Source: JADFNB01 sp036397455 (GTDB lineage Bacteria > Gemmatimonadota > Gemmatimonadetes > Gemmatimonadales > GWC2-71-9). From it: a stretch of 64,000 bases of DNA. Below, piece after piece: positions 17,853 to 26,367 of this stretch; positions within the stretch are counted from its first letter, which is position 1, and each line of letters opens with the position of its first letter. The stretch is from assembly GCA_036397455.1 (NCBI GenBank), contig DASWIX010000042.1, positions 124,001-188,000 on the forward strand. Direction: 5' to 3'. The notes under the pieces are model-generated. The model ran no database searches and had not been told where the DNA came from. It worked only from the letters and a program-made list of their open reading frames with translations. The position numbers and the translations under genes were made by a program.

Positions 17853-18920
17853 TTGAGCGACACCCAACGAGACCAGCGTCCTCGCATTCGCTTGACGTCG
17901 TTATCGCACGGCGCCGGTTGAGCTTGTAAGCTCGGCTCCGACGAGCTGGCGCAGGTTCTGCGCCATCTTCCAGCGATCGACGACCCGCGTGTGCTGGTCG
18001 ACGCCGCGACGCGTGACGATGCGGCGGTGTTTCAGCTCGCCCCTGACCGTGCGCTGGTACTGACCGCGGACTTCTTCACACCGATCGTGGACGATCCATA
18101 TGCGTTTGGGGCGGTCGCCGCCGCCAATGCGTTCAGCGACCTCTACGCGATGGGCGCGCGACCGCTGCTCGCGCTAAACCTGGTCGCCTGGCCGCGCGCG
18201 CCGGAACTCCTGGCCCTGCTCCCCGACACCCTGCGGGGCGGTGCCGACGTGGCGCGACGCGCCGGAGCCATGATCCTGGGCGGGCACTCGATCGATGACG
18301 CCGAACCCAAGTACGGGCTCGTCGCCATCGGCGAGGTCCACCCGAAGAAGGTAACGACTCTCGCGGGCGCGAAGCCGGGAGACCGTCTCGTCCTGACCAA
18401 ACCGCTTGGCACCGGCATTCTGAGCACGGCGTTGAAACGCGACTTGATCACCGAGGAAGACATGCGTGAGGCCGTCGAGTCGATGATCGCGCTCAACGAC
18501 GCCGCGATGGACGCGATGCTGTCGCTCGGGAGCGACACGCACGCCTGTACGGACGTAAGCGGCTTCGGGTTGCTGGGCCACCTGCACAACCTGCTGAGCG
18601 CCGGGGGCATCGCGGCGCGGATTGACGTCGGCGCGGTCCCCACATTCACGGGCGTCCACGACCTGGTGGCGCGAGGCGCCGTTCCCGGCGGCACCGATCG
18701 CAATCGGGAGGCGGCCGACAGGTTCGCGACCTGGCCCGCAACGATCGACATCGCCGATGCCACGCTTCTGGTCGACGCCCAAACCTCTGGAGGCCTGCTC
18801 ATCGCGGTCGCACCCAACCGCGCCGACGAATTGGCGAACGAGCTCGTGCGGCGGGGCGCGCGAGGCTGGATCATCGGTACGGTCATGGACGGCGTGGCGG
18901 GCGGCGTCGAGGTGGTGTGA
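17853..18920 (+). CDS. selD: selenide, water dikinase (selenophosphate synthetase), itself a selenoprotein
   Basis: Makes selenophosphate from selenide and ATP for selenoprotein and selenouridine synthesis. Reading through an in-frame TGA at 17919 gives SHGAGUACKL at residues 18-27, aligning exactly with the catalytic HGAGCGCK of E. coli SelD, so residue 23 is selenocysteine; Lys26 is the conserved ATP-site Lys. Downstream, ATRDDAAV, LGGHSIDD, DVSGFGLLGHL, GAVPGGTDRN and QTSGGLL confirm SelD. The TTG at 17853 has GGAGG 4 nt upstream; a frame starting at GTG 17991 would lose the active site. 355 aa including Sec. First gene of an overlapping operon with the RNase H, dCMP deaminase and zinc-ribbon genes. 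Confidence 0.93.
17929..17947 (+). promoter_or_regulatory. candidate bacterial SECIS hairpin in selD
   Basis: Immediately 3' of the in-frame TGA (17919-17921) a perfect 6-bp stem AGCTCG / CGAGCT closes a 7-nt loop GCTCCGA (17935-17941). The loop begins 13 nt after the TGA and has G as its first base. Bacterial SECIS elements are short hairpins just after UGA with a G near the loop start, so this fits, with spacing at the short end. Not tested experimentally. Confidence 0.6.
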
Positions 18921-19510
18921 CCCAGGTCGCCGTCGTCCACGCCGACGAGAGCTGCCTGGGAAACGGCCGGGAAGGTGCGACGCCCGGCGGCGCGGGGGCG
19001 CTGATCGAGGTACGGCTTGGCAAGACCATCGTCCGGCACGACCTGCTCCTGGCATCGCCCGACACGACCAACAATCGGATGGCGCTGCACGGAGCGATCG
19101 CCGCACTCCAGTTGCTCGCGCGGAAGCAACGCTGCCTCTCCGTCGTCTACGTGTCGGACTCGACCTACCTCGTGAAGGGCATGACGGAATGGGTCCGGGG
19201 CTGGCAGGCGCGCGGTTGGCGCCGCAAGGGAGGACCGATCGAGAACATCGAGTTCTGGAAGGTCCTGACCGACGCGGCCCACTTGCACGACGTGCGGTGG
19301 CGATGGGTGCGGGGCCATGCCGGTGACGTCAAGAACGAGTACGCCGACGCACTCGCGGTGCGCGCCGCGGAGCAGCAAGTCACCACCGAGGGCGCCGTGG
19401 AATCCGGTTTCGATGCATGGCTGGACCAGCGCCGCGCGACCGGACAGTTTACGGACTACGATCCCGACACAGCCTTCATGACAGTCCTTTCGGATGCGTC
19501 CCTACGATGA
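18917..19510 (+). CDS. rnhA: ribonuclease HI-family protein with altered active site
   Basis: 197-aa RNase H fold protein expected to cut RNA in RNA/DNA hybrids. Aligning by motif to E. coli RNase HI: Asp10 (HADESCLGNG), Asp81 (VSDSTYLVKG), His134 (WVRGHAGD) and Asp144 (NEYADALA) are kept, but the catalytic Glu of NNRMEL is Ala56 (NNRMAL, codon GCG). The basic-protrusion region is present (WVRGWQARGWRRKGG). About 45 extra residues at the C-terminus are unlike E. coli. GTG start overlaps the selD stop (GTGA) and its own stop overlaps the next ATG. Activity may be reduced or use another residue. Confidence 0.88.
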   Translation: MTQVAVVHADESCLGNGREGATPGGAGALIEVRLGKTIVRHDLLLASPDTTNNRMALHGAIAALQLLARKQRCLSVVYVSDSTYLVKGMTEWVRGWQARGWRRKGGPIENIEFWKVLTDAAHLHDVRWRWVRGHAGDVKNEYADALAVRAAEQQVTTEGAVESGFDAWLDQRRATGQFTDYDPDTAFMTVLSDASLR

Positions 19511-20007
19511 CGGTCTTCAAAGACGGCGTCAGCACCAACGATCATCCGCTCAATATCCTGGACGACACCCAGGAGGAGGACCGCGACCGGATACCGCTGT
19601 ACGAGGTCTACATGCGCATGGCGGAAGAGTTGGCGAAACGGTCGACGTGCGCGCGCCTGCAGGTGGGAACCGTCGTCACCGACGCGCGCCTGGAAAACGT
19701 GCTCGCGATCGGCTACAACGGGAACGCCCGCGGGCTCCCGAACCGCTGTGATTCCACCGTCCCGGGGCAGTGCGGGTGTATCCATTCGGAGGTGAACGCG
19801 CTGATCAAGGCACCCGGAGCCATCAAGGACAAGGTCGTGTTCGTGTCGAACAGCCCGTGCGTGATGTGTGCCAAGCTGATCATCAACTCCGGCGTCTCAC
19901 ACGTGTACTATCGGCGCGCCTACCGCGACCCCAGCGGCATTGAACTTCTGGCCTCAACCGGCGTGACACCCATCCTCTACGACCGCTGGGCCGAACAGTG
20001 GCGTTGA
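19507..20007 (+). CDS. deoxycytidylate (dCMP) deaminase family protein
   Basis: 166-aa zinc deaminase of the dCMP deaminase/ComEB type, converting dCMP to dUMP for dTMP synthesis. Zinc site: His93 and catalytic Glu95 (CIHSEVNAL), Cys118 and Cys121 (SPCVMCAKLI). Upstream residues include the typical STCARLQVGTVVTD and the cysteine-containing insert NRCDSTVPGQCGC. The start ATG 19507 overlaps the RNase H stop; the frame is open further upstream but that part lies inside rnhA. A thyA-folA pair lies 10 kb away in the same window. Confidence 0.92.
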   Translation: MTVFKDGVSTNDHPLNILDDTQEEDRDRIPLYEVYMRMAEELAKRSTCARLQVGTVVTDARLENVLAIGYNGNARGLPNRCDSTVPGQCGCIHSEVNALIKAPGAIKDKVVFVSNSPCVMCAKLIINSGVSHVYYRRAYRDPSGIELLASTGVTPILYDRWAEQWR

Positions 20008-20765
20008 TTCCCGACGAATTCGAACAGGTCACCAAACTGTTTCGATGTCTGGTTGACGTCCTCGCGAACAGCGAACCTCAGCGATTGCACTCGACCTTCG
20101 AGATCTCCGAGCTGTACCAGCGGATTCTGCCGTATCGCCGATTTCGCAGCGAACTTGGATTCGACACCAACGAAGACTACGAGATGGCATTGTTGCGACT
20201 CCTGGCGGGAGACGGCGGGCTGGCGTCCGTCGAACCGGAGGAGGTCCAGGCGGCGCTCGCGCGCGAGGCCGCGCAGCGCAACCCCGACCCGGGCGCGTTT
20301 CGCGAGTACGCCGGGGCCGCCGTGCGGCTGAGTCCGGCGGCGGTGGAGCACGTGCTCCACGCCGACCGTGCGTACGCGCCCCCCGAAACCGGTACGCCGC
20401 ACGGGTTCGAGGCAGCTTCGCCGCCGTTTGCGGAGGACCCCGCTCCGACGGAGCGTGCGCCCGAGGTCGTCGAACCCGCGCCGCCGCTGCCCACAGCCAC
20501 CCGTCCCGTGGATCCGGTCTTCGAATTGGAGCCGGTTGCGCCCGCCCCCCCGCCAACCCTTCCCAGCCCCGCCGCACGCAGACCCAGCCTGGAAACCCCG
20601 GCATGCCGAAGCTGCGGGCGCGGTCTTCCGCTCCATCGAGACGTGGTATACTGCCCGTTCTGCGGCAAGCTCGCGCATACGCCGGCCTGCGCCCGCTGCG
20701 GGGCCGCGGTGGAGACCGGCTGGCGCTTCTGCGTCGAGTGCGGCGAACCGGCCGTCACCCACTGA
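19998..20765 (+). CDS. zinc-ribbon protein with disordered Pro-rich linker
   Basis: 255-aa protein. Residues 1-115 are a helical domain of unknown type (FEQVTKLFRCLVDVL, FEISELYQRILPYR). Residues about 125-200 are Pro/Ala/Glu-rich and probably unstructured. The C-terminus has paired zinc ribbons: CRSCGRG...YCPFCGK and CARCGAA...FCVECGE, eight cysteines in four CxxC pairs. GTG at 19998 overlaps the end of the deaminase gene by 10 nt; a TTG at 20004 is an alternative. Not assigned to a characterised family; the position in the selD operon gives no clear function. Confidence 0.8.
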   Translation: MALIPDEFEQVTKLFRCLVDVLANSEPQRLHSTFEISELYQRILPYRRFRSELGFDTNEDYEMALLRLLAGDGGLASVEPEEVQAALAREAAQRNPDPGAFREYAGAAVRLSPAAVEHVLHADRAYAPPETGTPHGFEAASPPFAEDPAPTERAPEVVEPAPPLPTATRPVDPVFELEPVAPAPPPTLPSPAARRPSLETPACRSCGRGLPLHRDVVYCPFCGKLAHTPACARCGAAVETGWRFCVECGEPAVTH

Positions 20766-20784
20766 TGCGCGACGAGGCTTCCCC

Positions 20785-21852
20785 CTGACGCGCACGCTGA
20801 CCATCGCGACCATCGGCGGGGACGGGATCGGACCAGAAGTCGTCACCGCCGCCCAACCCGCCATCGAGCGCGCCGCCGCGGACGAACAGGTCACGATCGT
20901 GTGGGATCCGCTCCCGCTTGGCGCGGATCACTACTTGCAAACGGGGAATACCCTTCCCCCGGCGACGTTCGAGCATCTGCGGCACGGCGTCGATGCGATC
21001 TTCCTCGGTGCCCTCGGCGACCCACGGGTACCGGGGAACGAGCACGCGCGCGACATCCTGCTCGGGCTCCGGTTCCGGCTCGATCTCTACATCAATTTCC
21101 GACCCGTGCGGCTGTTGCACCCCGACCTGTGCGCCCTGCGCGCTACGCCGAACCGACGGATCGATTTCACGATCTTTCGCGAGAACACGGAGGGGATCTA
21201 CCTCGGGCGCGCGGCATCGAATTATGTCGGGACGCCGGAGGAGGAACACATCGCCGAGGAGGTGCACACCGCACCGAAGGTGGAGCGGATCATTCGTGCC
21301 GCGTTCGATTGGGCCGCCCGTCACGGGCGGCGCCGCGTCACGATGGCCGACAAGTCCAATGCCATTCCCGTACACCGGGTATGGCAGCGCCTGTTCGGCG
21401 AAATCGCTGGCGAATACCCGGCCATCGAAGCCGAGCACCGCTACGTAGACGCGTTGGCGATGGAGTTGGTACGTGACCCGGATCGGTTCGAGGTGATCGT
21501 GACCAACAATCTGTACGGCGACATCCTGTCGGATCTCGGCGCCGGCCTCATTGGCGGACTCGGGGTGGCGGCGAGCGCCAACCTGCATCCCGGCCGGGCT
21601 GGGCTGTTCGAGCCGGTGCACGGATCGGCGCCGGCGATCGCCGGGCGGGGTATTGCCAATCCGCTCGCGGCGGTCCTCACCGGCGCGCTCATGTTGCGGG
21701 AATTGGGACTCGATCGTGCGGGCTTGCGACTCGAGCACGCCGCCGCGGCCGCGATCGCCGCCCGCGTGACAACACCCGATCTGGCCGGACCGTGCTCGAC
21801 GGCGGAAGTCGGCGCGTGGATCACCGCCGCGCTGGAGCGTGATACCGCTTGA
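20785..21852 (+). CDS. isocitrate/isopropylmalate dehydrogenase-family enzyme
   Basis: NAD(P)-dependent decarboxylating dehydrogenase of about 355 aa. Motifs: IATIGGDGIGPEV at the N-terminus, LYINFRPVRL, FRENTEGIYLG (substrate loop), ADKSNAIP, VTNNLYGDILSDLGAGLIGGLG (Asp metal ligands) and EPVHGSAP. RENTEG favours an isocitrate, homoisocitrate or tartrate/malate-type substrate over isopropylmalate, but specificity cannot be fixed. Start unclear: no ATG, GTG or TTG is in frame near the N-terminus. CTG 20785 has GAGG 7 nt upstream, while ATG 20765 would join in frame only if the C run at 20781-20785 had one more base. Confidence 0.88.
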   Translation: MTRTLTIATIGGDGIGPEVVTAAQPAIERAAADEQVTIVWDPLPLGADHYLQTGNTLPPATFEHLRHGVDAIFLGALGDPRVPGNEHARDILLGLRFRLDLYINFRPVRLLHPDLCALRATPNRRIDFTIFRENTEGIYLGRAASNYVGTPEEEHIAEEVHTAPKVERIIRAAFDWAARHGRRRVTMADKSNAIPVHRVWQRLFGEIAGEYPAIEAEHRYVDALAMELVRDPDRFEVIVTNNLYGDILSDLGAGLIGGLGVAASANLHPGRAGLFEPVHGSAPAIAGRGIANPLAAVLTGALMLRELGLDRAGLRLEHAAAAAIAARVTTPDLAGPCSTAEVGAWITAALERDTA

Positions 21853-21937
21853 ACGCCGCGGGACTGCCACTTATGCCCCTCCATCCACCCGCCCATATTT
21901 AACACCGATTGGTCTCACCAAGTCATCGGAGCTTCCC

Positions 21938-23143
21938 ATGGGAACACAGGGCCACACCCACGACGTCGTCTTCCTGTCCGGCGTGCGAACCGGATTCGGG
22001 AAGTTTTGCGGGACGTTGAAGGACTTTTCGGCAATTCAGCTCGGGGCGATCGCGGGACGGCATGCGGTCGAGCGGTCCGGCGTCGACCCCGCGGCGCTGA
22101 GCCACGTCGTGTTCGGCAACGCCCAACAGACGTCGGCGGACGCCATCTATCTGGCCCGGCACGTTGGGCTTCAATCCGGTCTGCCGGTTGAAGTCCCGGC
22201 GGTCACGGTAAACCGACTGTGCGGTTCGGGTTTCGAGGCCATCATCCAGGGCGCCCAACAGATCCTGCTCGGAGACTCCGAGGTCGTGCTGGCGGGTGGA
22301 ACCGAGTCGATGAGCCAGGCGCCGCACGTCGTGCGCGGCGCACGCTGGGGTCTCCGCTTGGGGCCGACCGGCGGGCTGGAGGACACGTTGTGGGAGTCGC
22401 TCAAGGACCCGCAGTGCGGGTTCTCGATGGCCGAGACCGCGGAAAACCTCGCGGAGAAGTACGAACTCACCCGCCAGGAGGTCGACGAATACGCCCTGCT
22501 CACCCAACAACGGGCGAAGCAGGCTTGGGACGACTGCGTGTTCGAGCACGAGGTCATTCCGGTCCCTATCAAGAACCGCAAGACCAAGGCGATCGACGAG
22601 TGGCGGGCCGACGAACACATGCGACCCGAAACGACCCTCGAGGGATTGCTCGCGCTGGCGCCGTACTTCAAGAAGGACGGGCTCGTCACCGCCGGGAACG
22701 CGTCCGGCATCTGTGACGGGGCCGCCGCGACGGTCATCGCCGGCGCGGACCTGGCAAAATCGCAGGGCGTCGAACCGCTCGGCCGGCTGGTGGCGTGGGG
22801 TATCGCCGGGGTGGAGCCGAAATACATGGGGATCGGCCCCGCGCCGGCAGCGCGCAAGGCGCTCGCCAAAGCGGGCCTGACGCTCGACGACATGGATCTC
22901 GTCGAAGTCAACGAGGCGTTCGGTCCACAGTACATCGCGGTGGAGAAAGAACTCGGGCTCGACCGCGACAAGACCAACATCCACGGAGGCGCGATTGCCA
23001 TCGGGCATCCGTTGGCGGCGAGCGGCACGCGCATCACCATTCACCTGCTGCATTCGCTGCGCCGTGCGAAGAAGCGTTACGGCCTCGGGTCGGCGTGCAT
23101 CGGCGGGGGCCAGGGCGCGGCCGTCATCGTCGAGGCTTTCTGA
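21938..23143 (+). CDS. thiolase (acetyl-CoA C-acetyltransferase family)
   Basis: 401-aa thiolase. Nucleophile Cys95 in NRLCGSGFEAI; GGTESMSQAPH, NEAFGPQ, the His of IAIGHPLAASG and the second Cys of SACIGGGQG are all present, so it should be active in acetoacetyl-CoA formation or 3-ketoacyl-CoA cleavage. Start ATG 21938 with GGAG a few nt upstream; the frame is open 33 codons further but this overlaps the previous gene end. Followed without gap (stop/start overlap at 23143) by the slipin gene, and about 1.7 kb later by a 3-hydroxyacyl-CoA dehydrogenase, so acetoacetyl-CoA/hydroxybutyryl-CoA metabolism is a likely theme. Confidence 0.94.
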   Translation: MGTQGHTHDVVFLSGVRTGFGKFCGTLKDFSAIQLGAIAGRHAVERSGVDPAALSHVVFGNAQQTSADAIYLARHVGLQSGLPVEVPAVTVNRLCGSGFEAIIQGAQQILLGDSEVVLAGGTESMSQAPHVVRGARWGLRLGPTGGLEDTLWESLKDPQCGFSMAETAENLAEKYELTRQEVDEYALLTQQRAKQAWDDCVFEHEVIPVPIKNRKTKAIDEWRADEHMRPETTLEGLLALAPYFKKDGLVTAGNASGICDGAAATVIAGADLAKSQGVEPLGRLVAWGIAGVEPKYMGIGPAPAARKALAKAGLTLDDMDLVEVNEAFGPQYIAVEKELGLDRDKTNIHGGAIAIGHPLAASGTRITIHLLHSLRRAKKRYGLGSACIGGGQGAAVIVEAF

Positions 23144-23961
23144 TGGAAATCCTGCTCGGCGTGGCGGCCGGTCTCATTGTCTACACGTTTGCCAGCCTGC
23201 GCGTGCTGAAACAGTACGAGCGAGGCGTCACCTTCCTGCTCGGCAAATACTGGGGAACCAAGGGACCGGGACTCGTCCTGATCCCAGCCGGTTTTGCCAA
23301 GATGAGCCGGGTGTCGTTGCGGATCATCGCGATGGACATCCAGCCGCAGGATGTCATCACACGCGACAACGTCTCGATCAAGGTCAACGCCGTGTTGTAT
23401 ATGCGGGTCAAGACACCGGACATGGCGATCATCGAGATCGAGGATTTCCTGTTTGCCACCAGCCAGCTCGCGCAGACGACCCTCCGCAGTGTGCTGGGCG
23501 AGGTCGAGTTGGACGAACTGCTCGCGGATCGGGAGAAGATCAACGCCATTCTCAAGACGATCGTCGACGAGCGCACCGAGCCGTGGGGCATCGAAGTCTC
23601 CGCCGTCGAGGTGAAGGACGTCGATCTTCCGGTGGAGATGAAGCGCGCCATGGCTCGGCAGGCGGAAGCCGAGCGGGAGCGGCGCGCCAAGGTCATCGCG
23701 GCAGAAGGTGAATTCCAGGCCGCGGGACGCCTCGCGGAAGCGGCGGGCGTGATGGCGACACAGCCCCAGGCGCTGCAATTGCGGTATCTACAGACGCTGG
23801 TGGAAATCGCGACCGAGAACAACTCGACGACGGTGTTCCCGATCCCGATCGACCTGCTCACGCCGTTCATGGAAGCGGCGAAGATGGCCGGCAAGAGCCT
23901 TCCGGCGGCAACCGGGACTCCCGTTCCGGCGGCAACCGACAGGGAACGCCAGCAGCGCTGA
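23143..23961 (+). CDS. slipin (stomatin/SPFH-family membrane protein)
   Basis: 272-aa membrane-anchored scaffold protein. Residues 1-20 form a TM anchor (MEILLGVAAGLIVYTFASLRV). The SPFH/band-7 domain follows: QYERGVTFLLGKYWGTKGPG, RIIAMDIQPQDVITRDNVSIKV, QLAQTTLRSVLGEVELDELL. Residues about 165-215 are a charged helix (MKRAMARQAEAERERRAKVI). ATG 23143 overlaps the thiolase TGA. Slipins often pair with NfeD-type partners; none is recognised next to it, although the next gene encodes a membrane protein and may be a partner (inference). Confidence 0.93.
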   Translation: MEILLGVAAGLIVYTFASLRVLKQYERGVTFLLGKYWGTKGPGLVLIPAGFAKMSRVSLRIIAMDIQPQDVITRDNVSIKVNAVLYMRVKTPDMAIIEIEDFLFATSQLAQTTLRSVLGEVELDELLADREKINAILKTIVDERTEPWGIEVSAVEVKDVDLPVEMKRAMARQAEAERERRAKVIAAEGEFQAAGRLAEAAGVMATQPQALQLRYLQTLVEIATENNSTTVFPIPIDLLTPFMEAAKMAGKSLPAATGTPVPAATDRERQQR

Positions 23962-23967
23962 TCCGCG

Positions 23968-24795
23968 ATGACCGATTCCGTTCCGCCCGATCGCCGGATC
24001 GACCGCTCGACGCTCGAGCGCGTGATCCAGCGCGCGGCCGAACTGCAATCCAGGGAAACCGAGATCGGCGAGGGACTCACCGAAGACGAGGTGGTGCAGC
24101 TCGGTGCCGAGGTCGGTATCTCGCGCGCGTATCTGCGGCAGGCCCTGGTCGAGGAACGGACCCGCGTGGTTACTCGGTCGCCACGCGGGCTGGGCGACTG
24201 GATCGCCGGACCAACGAGCGTCGCGGCCGAGCGCACGGTCGACGGCGATGCGCAGCACCTCGAAGAAGCGATCGCCCATTGGATGACCGCGCGCGAGTTG
24301 CTCTCGGTGAAACGACGCTACCCTGATCGGACCGCCTGGGAGCCCCGTAGCGGCCCCATGGCCACGCTCAAGCGATCACTGGGCGCCGGCGGCCGGCGGT
24401 ACGCGTTAGCGCGCGCGCGCGAAGTGGTGTCGGTCGTCATCGATCTCGGGGAGCGACGCAGCCATGTCCGCTTCCAAGCGGACGTTTCGAATACGCGCCG
24501 AACGCACCTGACCGGCGCCGCCGGGATGGTGATCACGGGAGCCGGCCTGACGGCCATTGCATTGACGCTGGGCGTCGCGGCTCCGATCGCCCTCGTGCCC
24601 GTTCCGCTCGGCGGGCTCGTCGGATTCGGCGTGGGCCGCGCCGGGCAGACCGACGCCGAGCGTACACTAACCGCGCTGGAACAGATCCTCGACGGCCTGG
24701 AGCATGGCGAGATCGAGGTCCCGCACCTTCCCGCGCGCCCACCGCATCCGCTCTCGCGGATCGCGGAGGAGATTCGACGGTCGCTGGGTACGTAG
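23968..24795 (+). CDS. predicted membrane protein, unknown function
   Basis: 275-aa protein not matched to a named family. Residues 1-60 are helical and acidic (LERVIQRAAELQS, GLTEDEVVQLGAEVGISRAYLRQAL), reminiscent of a small regulatory or SHOCT-like helical module. Two adjacent hydrophobic helices lie at about 183-225 (AAGMVITGAGLTAIALTLGVAAPI and a Gly-rich second one). The C-terminus is a soluble helix. Starts 6 nt after the slipin stop, so it is very probably co-transcribed and may be functionally linked to the slipin. Confidence 0.75.
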   Translation: MTDSVPPDRRIDRSTLERVIQRAAELQSRETEIGEGLTEDEVVQLGAEVGISRAYLRQALVEERTRVVTRSPRGLGDWIAGPTSVAAERTVDGDAQHLEEAIAHWMTARELLSVKRRYPDRTAWEPRSGPMATLKRSLGAGGRRYALARAREVVSVVIDLGERRSHVRFQADVSNTRRTHLTGAAGMVITGAGLTAIALTLGVAAPIALVPVPLGGLVGFGVGRAGQTDAERTLTALEQILDGLEHGEIEVPHLPARPPHPLSRIAEEIRRSLGT

Positions 24796-24835
24796 GCGAC
24801 CGAGTGATTGACCATTTTACCGCCCGACGGGAACC

Positions 24836-25723
24836 ATGACCAATATCGAACACGTAGGAGTGCTGGGTTGCGGGTTGATGGGCAGCGGGATCGCCCAAGT
24901 GGCCGCCGCCGCCGGATACCGCACCACGGTCCGCGAGGTCTCGGACGACCTCAACGAGAAGGGACGAGGTCGGATCAGCGCGTCGCTCGACAAAGCGGTC
25001 GAGAAGGGCAAGCTCGATCAGGCCGACCGCGACGCCACCATCGAGCGCCTCACCTTTGTCACCGACGTCACGGTCCTCAGCGGATGCGATATCGTCGTCG
25101 AGGCCGTGACGGAGGATCTCGGCATCAAGAACGCGCTGTGGAAGGAACTCGACGGACTGTGCGGCGCGGATGCGATCTTCGCATCGAACACCTCGAGCCT
25201 CACGATTGCGGCCATGGCGGCGGCGACCTCCCGTCCCGATCGGTTCGTGGGCCTGCACTTCTTCAACCCGGTACCGATCATGAAGCTGGTCGAGGTCGTC
25301 AAGACCGTGACCACGTCATCGGGCACCTTCGATCGGGCCATGGCGTTTGCCACATCGCTTGGCAAGGTACCGATTGCCGCGAAGGACTCCTCCGGCTTCA
25401 TCGTGAACCTGCTGTTGGTCCCGTACCTGCTGGACGCCGTCCGCGCCCTCGAGCACGGAGTCGGCACGATCCCCGACATCGACAAGGGGATGGTCCTTGG
25501 CACCGGACATCCGATGGGACCCTTCACGTTGCTGGACTTCGTGGGACTGGATACGACGTACAAGATCGCCGAGATCATGTTCGACGAGTATCGCGAACAA
25601 CGCTACGCACCACCGCCGCTACTCAAACGCATGGTGCTGGCGGGCATGTTCGGCAAGAAGTCGGGCAAGGGGTTCTACGACTACGCCGCGACCCCACCCG
25701 CGGTATCGGACTTGGGCTTATGA
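24836..25723 (+). CDS. 3-hydroxyacyl-CoA (3-hydroxybutyryl-CoA) dehydrogenase
   Basis: 295-aa NAD(P)-dependent dehydrogenase interconverting 3-hydroxyacyl-CoA and 3-ketoacyl-CoA. Rossmann motif VGVLGCGLMGSGIAQ at residues 7-21, catalytic region FVGLHFFNPVPIMKLVE with its His, SSGFIVNLLLVPYL, and C-terminal domain HPMGPFTLLDFVGLD with KSGKGFYDY. Size matches Hbd/FadB-type single-domain enzymes. It lies 1.7 kb after a thiolase on the same strand. The stop overlaps the following ATG (ATGA). Confidence 0.94.
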   Translation: MTNIEHVGVLGCGLMGSGIAQVAAAAGYRTTVREVSDDLNEKGRGRISASLDKAVEKGKLDQADRDATIERLTFVTDVTVLSGCDIVVEAVTEDLGIKNALWKELDGLCGADAIFASNTSSLTIAAMAAATSRPDRFVGLHFFNPVPIMKLVEVVKTVTTSSGTFDRAMAFATSLGKVPIAAKDSSGFIVNLLLVPYLLDAVRALEHGVGTIPDIDKGMVLGTGHPMGPFTLLDFVGLDTTYKIAEIMFDEYREQRYAPPPLLKRMVLAGMFGKKSGKGFYDYAATPPAVSDLGL

Positions 25724-26352
25724 CGTGGTGGGGAACGAGCGCCGAAGTCCATGCCGCCCTGAATGACCTGCCCCCGGCGCTGCTTCTCGCATCGGTCGTG
25801 TTCGACCTGCTGGGCAGCGCGACCCGGCGGGACGCGCTGAAAGCCGCCGGATACTGGACGCTGGTTGCGGCGGCCGCAGGGGCCGTGGCGGCTCTGGCCA
25901 GCGGGCTGCTCGCCGAACGGACCATCGAGCACGGCGCGGCGGTCCATGCGATCATCGAACGGCACGCCCTGCTTGCCAAGTTCGTCACGGGGGGGATCGT
26001 CGCTCTGGCGCTGTGGCGGGTGTGGCGCCGCGGCGCCGCTGGATCGCAGGAGCGCCGGGTGTACCTCGGCGCCGCCACGATCATCGTGGCGCTTGTGGCG
26101 TACGTGGCCCACCTCGGCGGAACGATCGTCTTCCGCCACGCAGGCGGCGTTCCCACATCGGTTTTGCAGTCGGCGCTGGACGGCCGCGCGGCCGGCCATC
26201 AACACGCCGGCGGAAACGAACATGAGCACCCGGACGCCGACTCCGCGACGGCGGTCGGAACGGAGGTTGACGCGGCTGCGTCCGGACAGCAGCCTTCCAC
26301 CCAGGATTCCGGCCACACCCACGCTCCCGGTACGCCGGCCCACCGGCACTAA
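25720..26352 (+). CDS. DUF2231-like membrane protein with His-rich tail
   Basis: 210-aa integral membrane protein. Four predicted TM helices (LPPALLLASVVFDLL, TLVAAAAGAVAALASGLL, LLAKFVTGGIVALALWRVW, ATIIVALVAYVAHLGG) with HAIIERHALL between them resemble DUF2231-type proteins, which may bind heme or transfer electrons (unproven). The C-terminal 50 residues are hydrophilic and His/Asp-rich (HQHAGG, EHEHPD, GHTHAPG, HRH) and could bind metals. Start ATG 25720 overlaps the dehydrogenase stop. Confidence 0.75.
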   Translation: MTWWGTSAEVHAALNDLPPALLLASVVFDLLGSATRRDALKAAGYWTLVAAAAGAVAALASGLLAERTIEHGAAVHAIIERHALLAKFVTGGIVALALWRVWRRGAAGSQERRVYLGAATIIVALVAYVAHLGGTIVFRHAGGVPTSVLQSALDGRAAGHQHAGGNEHEHPDADSATAVGTEVDAAASGQQPSTQDSGHTHAPGTPAHRH

Positions 26353-26367
26353 CGCAGGAGTCGATCG

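Noticed and set aside
17991..18920. Selenophosphate synthetase starting at GTG 17991
   Set aside because: This start removes the conserved HGAG(U)xCK active site, which is present upstream when TGA 17919 is read as Sec.
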